From Peptococcaceae bacterium UBA7185 (lineage in GTDB: Bacteria; Bacillota; Peptococcia; Peptococcales; Peptococcaceae), in assembly GCA_002491065.1 (NCBI GenBank), contig DKVF01000060.1, forward strand, positions 8,897 to 33,476: a stretch of DNA of 24,580 nt, in the 5' to 3' direction. Position numbers and translations under genes: made by a program. How positions within the stretch are numbered: position 1 is the stretch's first letter; each line of letters starts with the position of its first letter. The notes beneath the pieces are model-generated. The model did not search any database. It was not told the origin of the DNA and was given only the letters and a program-made list of their open reading frames with translations. Below are positions 21,040 to 24,580 of the stretch, piece by piece.

Positions 21040-22806
21040 GTGGAAATGGTAAATGTTATAATCGATGGCGTTTCCGTGCAGGTTGAAGCAGGTTCTACCA
21101 TACTGCAGGCTGCACAGAAAGCCGGTATTAATATTCCAACATTGTGTTACTTGAAAGATGTAAACCAGCTGGGCGCATGCCGCGTATGTCTGGTTGAAGT
21201 AAAAGGTGCCAAAGCACTGCAGCCTTCCTGCGTATATCCAGTTAGAGAAGGTCTGGAAGTGTTCACCAACACCGCAAAAGTTCGTGAAGCAAGAAAAGGC
21301 GTTGTAGAATTGCTGTTGTCCAACCATCCTGCTGACTGCCTGAATTGCGTGCGCAGCGGCAACTGCGAGCTGCAGCAGCTGGCTCATCAGATGGGGATTC
21401 GCAAAATCCGCTTTGCCGGCGAACAGAGCACATTCCCAGTGGACGACCGCAGCGTAGCAATCGTGCGCGACCCGAACAAATGCGTATACTGCCGTCGTTG
21501 CGAAGCAGTATGTAAAAAAGTACAGGGTGTAAATATTCTGGGCGGCATTGGCCGTGGGTTCAACAGCATTGTGGGTCCTGCATTCGGTCATGCGCTGGAT
21601 GAAATTAACTGCACACTGTGCGGTCAGTGCATTAACGTATGTCCGACCGGCGCATTGGCAGAAAAAGACGATACACAGAAAGTATGGGATGCACTGGCTG
21701 ATGAAAACAAACACGTTGTGGTACAGTTCTCCCCAGCTGTGCGTATCGCGATCAGTGAAGAATTTGGTCTGCCTTATGGCACCATCTCCACCGGCAAACT
21801 GGTAGCTGCACTGAGAAGAATGGGCTTCGACAAAGTATTCGATACCAACTGGTCCGCTGACCTGACCATCATGGAAGAAGGCAACGAACTGTTAGACCGT
21901 CTGCAGAATGGCGGTACCTTGCCAATGATTACCTCCTGCTCTCCAGGTTGGGTAAAATATTGTGAAAACCATTATCCAGATCAATTAGACCATCTGTCCA
22001 CCGCCAAATCTCCACAGGCTATGTTTGGCGCAATGGTAAAAACCTACTATCCACAGACAGACGGCATTGACCCGGCAAGCATTTACAGCGTATCTGTAAT
22101 GCCATGTACTGCTAAAAAATTCGAAGCTGCCCGTCCAGAACTGTGCGACAGCGGCTACAGAGATGTAGATGCTGTAATCACCGTGCGCGAAGTAGCTCGT
22201 ATGATCAAACAGGCTGGTATCGACTTTGTAAATCTGCCAGATGAAGAATGCGATGCTCCGATGGGCTTGGGCACCGGCGCAGCTACCATCTTCGGTACCA
22301 CCGGCGGCGTTATGGAAGCTGCTCTGCGTACCGTATATGAAGTAGTGACAGGCAAAACTCTGCCTCGTCTGGAATTGGAAGATGTTCGCGGCACCATGGG
22401 CGAAATCAAAGAAGCAACCATCGATTTGGATGGCACACCAGTAAAAGTAGCAGTTGCCAATACACTGGCGCGTGCAAAAGAAATCATGGAAGAAGTGAAA
22501 GCCGGCACAGCTGACTACACCTTCATCGAAATCATGGCATGTCCAAACGGCTGCGTAGGCGGCGGCGGTACTCCAATCGTGGATGCATTGACCAGAACCA
22601 AACTGCCGGAAGACTATCGCGCATTGCGTGCAAAAGGTCTGTACAATGATGATGAAAATCTGCCGATTCGTAAATCCCATGAAAATCCATTCATCGTTGC
22701 AGCTTATGAAAACTTCCTGGGTGAACCTTTAGGACACAAAGCGCATGAACTGCTGCATACCCATTATACACCGCGCAAAAAGTATAATCTGGAATGCAAC
22801 GACTAA
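21040..22806 (+). CDS. hydA: [FeFe]-hydrogenase catalytic subunit HydA
   Basis: The protein has 588 residues. The GTG at 21040 lies 6 bases after AAGGGGTGA; ATG 21046 is an alternative. Domains in order: an N-terminal [2Fe-2S] (C36, C47, C50, C64); a His-Cys [4Fe-4S] (H96, C100, C103, C109); two [4Fe-4S] ferredoxin motifs (from C148 and from C191); and the H-cluster domain with L1 TSCSPGW (C300), L2 MPCTAKK (C356) and L3 MACPNGC (C501, C505). The C-terminus LPIRKSHENP...HELLHTHY is standard. It makes or oxidises H2 in the cytoplasm. With HydB and HydC it should couple ferredoxin and NADH. The usual TSCCP motif is TSCSP here. Maturases HydE, HydF and HydG are not in the window. Confidence 0.96.
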   Translation: MEMVNVIIDGVSVQVEAGSTILQAAQKAGINIPTLCYLKDVNQLGACRVCLVEVKGAKALQPSCVYPVREGLEVFTNTAKVREARKGVVELLLSNHPADCLNCVRSGNCELQQLAHQMGIRKIRFAGEQSTFPVDDRSVAIVRDPNKCVYCRRCEAVCKKVQGVNILGGIGRGFNSIVGPAFGHALDEINCTLCGQCINVCPTGALAEKDDTQKVWDALADENKHVVVQFSPAVRIAISEEFGLPYGTISTGKLVAALRRMGFDKVFDTNWSADLTIMEEGNELLDRLQNGGTLPMITSCSPGWVKYCENHYPDQLDHLSTAKSPQAMFGAMVKTYYPQTDGIDPASIYSVSVMPCTAKKFEAARPELCDSGYRDVDAVITVREVARMIKQAGIDFVNLPDEECDAPMGLGTGAATIFGTTGGVMEAALRTVYEVVTGKTLPRLELEDVRGTMGEIKEATIDLDGTPVKVAVANTLARAKEIMEEVKAGTADYTFIEIMACPNGCVGGGGTPIVDALTRTKLPEDYRALRAKGLYNDDENLPIRKSHENPFIVAAYENFLGEPLGHKAHELLHTHYTPRKKYNLECND

Positions 22807-22823
22807 TTCGCTAGCATATATTG

Positions 22824-22874
22824 GCGGGAGATTCCCGCTGTGAAAAACTGCCGCAGCTTTGCGGCAGTTTTTTT
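22824..22874 (+). terminator. terminator of the hydCBA operon
   Basis: A small hairpin GCGGGA-GAT-TCCCGC (22824-22838) is followed by a strong stem AAACTGCCGCA / TGCGGCAGTTT (22845-22855 and 22860-22870, 4-nt loop) leading into seven Ts. Confidence 0.9.
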
Positions 22875-22884
22875 GCGCCCCAAA

Positions 22885-22913
22885 TTGACGCTGTACAGAT
22901 TACAGGATATAAT
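22885..22913 (+). promoter_or_regulatory. strong sigma-A promoter of the GNAT gene
   Basis: TTGACG (-35), a 17-bp spacer and a perfect TATAAT (-10). Predicted transcription starts near 22920, leaving a leader of about 160 nt. Confidence 0.8.
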
Positions 22914-22932
22914 GAGAGCATCCCGAGAGCGT

Positions 22933-23005
22933 GCCGCAGATAGTACAAGCACTGTATGAGACAGTACTGGACCATCTGCGGCTCCATCCTGCCTTACGTC
23001 AGGCA
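22933..23005 (+). other. structured 5' leader of the GNAT gene
   Basis: GCCGCAGAT (22933-22941) pairs perfectly with ATCTGCGGC (22974-22982). Directly inside, AGTAC pairs with GTACT (22964-22968), leaving GGACC bulged, and ACTGT/ACAGT can close the tip. A second small hairpin TGCCT/AGGCA spans 22990-23005. No T-tract follows. It matches no riboswitch class I know. Confidence 0.45.
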
Positions 23006-23078
23006 AGATACCAAGCATTCGTTATGAAAATGACAGACGGATGCAAGACAGTACAAATGAAAAAATCAGGAGGAATTT

Positions 23079-23603
23079 ATGATGATCAGAAAAGGCACGG
23101 AAGCCGATTTGGACGGCGTAAACGAAGGCTATGAGGAATTGCTGCGCCATGAAAAAAAGCATGGCGCTTATACAGTATGGGAGCTGGGTGTGTATCCCAC
23201 GAGAAATTCAGCCCAAAAAAGTCTGGATGAAGATGGATTGTACGTGCTGGAGGAGGACGGGCAGATTGCCGCCAGCATCACTGTCAATCAAAAACAGCCT
23301 GCAGAATATGCTCAGGTGCAGTGGGGCTGCGACGCCAAGCCAGAAGAAGTAATAGTCATTCATCTGTTGTGTGTGCGTCCCTCCCAAGCCCATCGCGGAT
23401 TGGGACATGCCATGGTACAGTTTATTCTCGATGAAGCGAGAAAACAGGGCTGTAAAGCAGTGCGCCTGGATACCGGCGCGCAGAACATTCCCGCCCGCTC
23501 CCTGTATACCAAGATAGGTTTTCATCTGGCCGGGACAGGCTCCATGGCCATTGGCGGCGTGATTCCCCACGACGGCCATCTCTTTTTCGAATATGTACTT
23601 TGA
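23079..23603 (+). CDS. GNAT family N-acetyltransferase
   Basis: The protein has 174 residues. It opens MIRKGTEADLDGVNEGYEELL, typical of GNAT proteins, and has the acetyl-CoA binding stretch VIHLLCVRPSQAHRGLGHAMVQFIL (motif A, with RGLGHAM standing for R/QxxGxG/A), then ARSLYTKIGFHLAG (motif B). AGGAGG (23068-23073) precedes two adjacent ATGs, 23079 at 5 and 23082 at 8 bases; the second may be used. It transfers an acetyl group from acetyl-CoA to an unknown amine. A strong promoter and a structured leader precede it. Confidence 0.9.
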   Translation: MMIRKGTEADLDGVNEGYEELLRHEKKHGAYTVWELGVYPTRNSAQKSLDEDGLYVLEEDGQIAASITVNQKQPAEYAQVQWGCDAKPEEVIVIHLLCVRPSQAHRGLGHAMVQFILDEARKQGCKAVRLDTGAQNIPARSLYTKIGFHLAGTGSMAIGGVIPHDGHLFFEYVL

Positions 23604-23636
23604 TGCCTTTCTATCCCTCGCAACAAAATCATTGAT

Positions 23637-23745
23637 AATCCCTGACAGATGAGAATGGGATTGGAAATTGATGGAGATAGAATGCATATCGAGCATATGC
23701 AAACTTTCGAGGAAGTTCTGCTTCGCAGGAGGTTTGCGCCTTTTT
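23637..23745 (+). ncRNA. three-hairpin element ending in a terminator; candidate small RNA or GNAT 3' UTR
   Basis: Hairpin 1 AATCCC/GGGATT (23637-23662), hairpin 2 TGCATAT/ATATGCA (23683-23701), hairpin 3 GCAAACTTTC/GGAGGTTTGC (23699-23737, 10 bp with two G-U pairs and an inner GAAG/CTTC stem), then GCC and five Ts. Hairpins 2 and 3 overlap by three bases. As a minimum this is the GNAT terminator. A separate RNA is possible, but no clear promoter was found. Confidence 0.4.
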
Positions 23746-23796
23746 GTCAAAAATGATATTCCTTTCTTTTCAAATGCAAATGAGCAGATGAGAAAG

Positions 23797-23838
23797 AGCC
23801 GTGAATCTTATTTTTCTCCTAGGATTCGCGGCTTTTTT
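23797..23838 (+). terminator. second terminator-type hairpin, in the leader of the ComK-like gene
   Basis: AGCCGTGAATC / GATTCGCGGCT (11 bp, one G-U) is followed by six Ts. It lies less than 50 bases before the start of the next gene and about 50 bases after another terminator, so it could act as an attenuator. Confidence 0.7.
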
Positions 23839-23886
23839 CTTTGGCTGCCAAAGGCGTTGTGGTATTGGACGAGAGGAGGAAGGATT

Positions 23887-24504
23887 ATGAAAAGACGAAA
23901 TACGGATTGCCCTATGCAGCCCACCCGGCGGATTACATTACGGCTGGGCGAGCTGCAGACAGGATTGAGTCGCTGCAATATACATTGGAATAAACTCTAT
24001 TATATGGAGCAAATTTATCTGTCCAACGCGCGCAATGGCTGCAGGTTGTATTATGATGATGGTTATGTAGAAGAAATCAGTGCAAAAATGGAATTGGTAT
24101 TGCGCTATATGCTCCGCGCCATGAAGCTGGAGCCGGAGCAGGTACAGCAGCAAAGCCAGTCTTTGCTGGAAGGCGTACGGAGCCGCGCTCTGCCGTTGTG
24201 CCTCAATCCCTATTTTATTCTTATTCCGGTGATTTGCCGCAAAAAGCTGCGGGAAAGCGATACAGAGATAGGCTATGTGGTGCTGCAGAAAATAGACCAG
24301 CTGCAGGACGCAGTGCCCAAAGGAACCGTCATCACCTTTTTTACCAACACAGAGCAGGTGACGGTTCACAACGGACGCAAGAATATGCGCAAACAGATTG
24401 CCCAGGGAGTCATGCTGCATCAGGCCTATGTGCAGGAGCAGGCCAGACAGGAGGCGTTGGCACTGGAGGGCTTGCAGGCCTATACCCTAGCAGAAGAAAT
24501 ATAG
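23887..24504 (+). CDS. ComK-like protein (tentative)
   Basis: The protein has 205 residues. The ATG at 23887 has GAGGAGGAAGG about 5 bases upstream; a longer in-frame reading from 23668 runs through two terminator hairpins and is rejected. The N-terminal half contains repeated Tyr-rich segments (KLYYMEQIYL, CRLYYDDGYVEE). The region about 90-180 resembles the core of ComK, the competence transcription factor of Bacillus: ALPLCLNPYFILIPVICRKK recalls the PPI...FLFPT block, GTVITFFTNTEQVTVH recalls its strand-strand segment, and MRKQIAQGVML recalls FENQVYRTAWL. The match is by eye and weak. If not ComK-like, it is an unrecognised soluble protein. Confidence 0.6.
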   Translation: MKRRNTDCPMQPTRRITLRLGELQTGLSRCNIHWNKLYYMEQIYLSNARNGCRLYYDDGYVEEISAKMELVLRYMLRAMKLEPEQVQQQSQSLLEGVRSRALPLCLNPYFILIPVICRKKLRESDTEIGYVVLQKIDQLQDAVPKGTVITFFTNTEQVTVHNGRKNMRKQIAQGVMLHQAYVQEQARQEALALEGLQAYTLAEEI

Positions 24505-24580
24505 AATGTATAAGAAATATTTTGGGAAAAACCGAAATTTTTCAAAATCTCAGCACAAAAAAGGGCAAAATGTAACAAAA
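24505..24580. other. AT-rich downstream end of window
   Basis: This end segment holds no gene. GAAAAA/TTTTTC arms can form a weak 6-bp hairpin just after the ComK-like gene, too weak to call a terminator. Confidence 0.4.

Noticed and set aside
22931..23134. Small open frame in the GNAT leader
   Set aside because: It starts at a GTG without a ribosome binding site, coincides with base-paired RNA stems and overlaps the GNAT start in another frame.
23668..23886. Longer N-terminal extension of the ComK-like gene
   Set aside because: It runs through two terminator-type hairpins, has no ribosome binding site at its ATG, and a strong one precedes ATG 23887.

Overview
The window looks like part of a low-to-moderate G+C anaerobic Firmicutes chromosome. 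Three things point that way: a trimeric [FeFe]-hydrogenase operon, Firmicutes-type ribosome binding sites with many GTG and TTG starts, and a perfect copy of the 16-bp parS site bound by ParB/Spo0J. A Negativicutes-like gut anaerobe would fit, but that is inference. No rRNA, tRNA, CRISPR array, integrase or insertion sequence was seen.

Left part (1-5254). A DUF2500-type gene interrupted by an in-frame TAG precedes an intact paralogue. Next come the perfect parS site, an exported Ig-like-domain protein, an unrecognised protein, a small cysteine-rich DUF6485-type protein, a leftward MATE exporter and a rightward RarD-type permease with a degraded parS-like site in its leader.

Middle (5255-13211). 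An AAA/DUF4143 ATPase gene follows a repeat-rich AT-rich spacer. It is followed by an HD-phosphohydrolase/DUF429 fusion protein, a PanE-type ketopantoate reductase, a leftward 14-helix-type MFS exporter, an EamA permease with clear internal duplication, and a leftward DegV (FakB-like) fatty-acid-binding protein.

Right part (13212-24580). A divergent promoter region drives degV and a large YhgE/Pip membrane protein. The spacer behind yhgE holds three DnaA-box-like 9-mers phased exactly 12 bp apart, with further near-matches nearby. A membrane-anchored rhodanese and a Uma2-type protein run leftward. A 1.25-kb AT-rich gene-free stretch follows, then the hydC-hydB-hydA operon (NuoE-like, NuoF-like and catalytic H-cluster subunits), which probably couples NADH and ferredoxin oxidation to H2 evolution or runs in reverse. 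A strong terminator closes it. A GNAT acetyltransferase with a structured leader and a ComK-like protein preceded by two stacked terminator-type hairpins complete the window.

Most genes are separate housekeeping or transport units. The only clear multi-gene machine is hydCBA. The combination of parS and clustered DnaA boxes suggests an origin-proximal position, although dnaA, parA and parB are not in the window.
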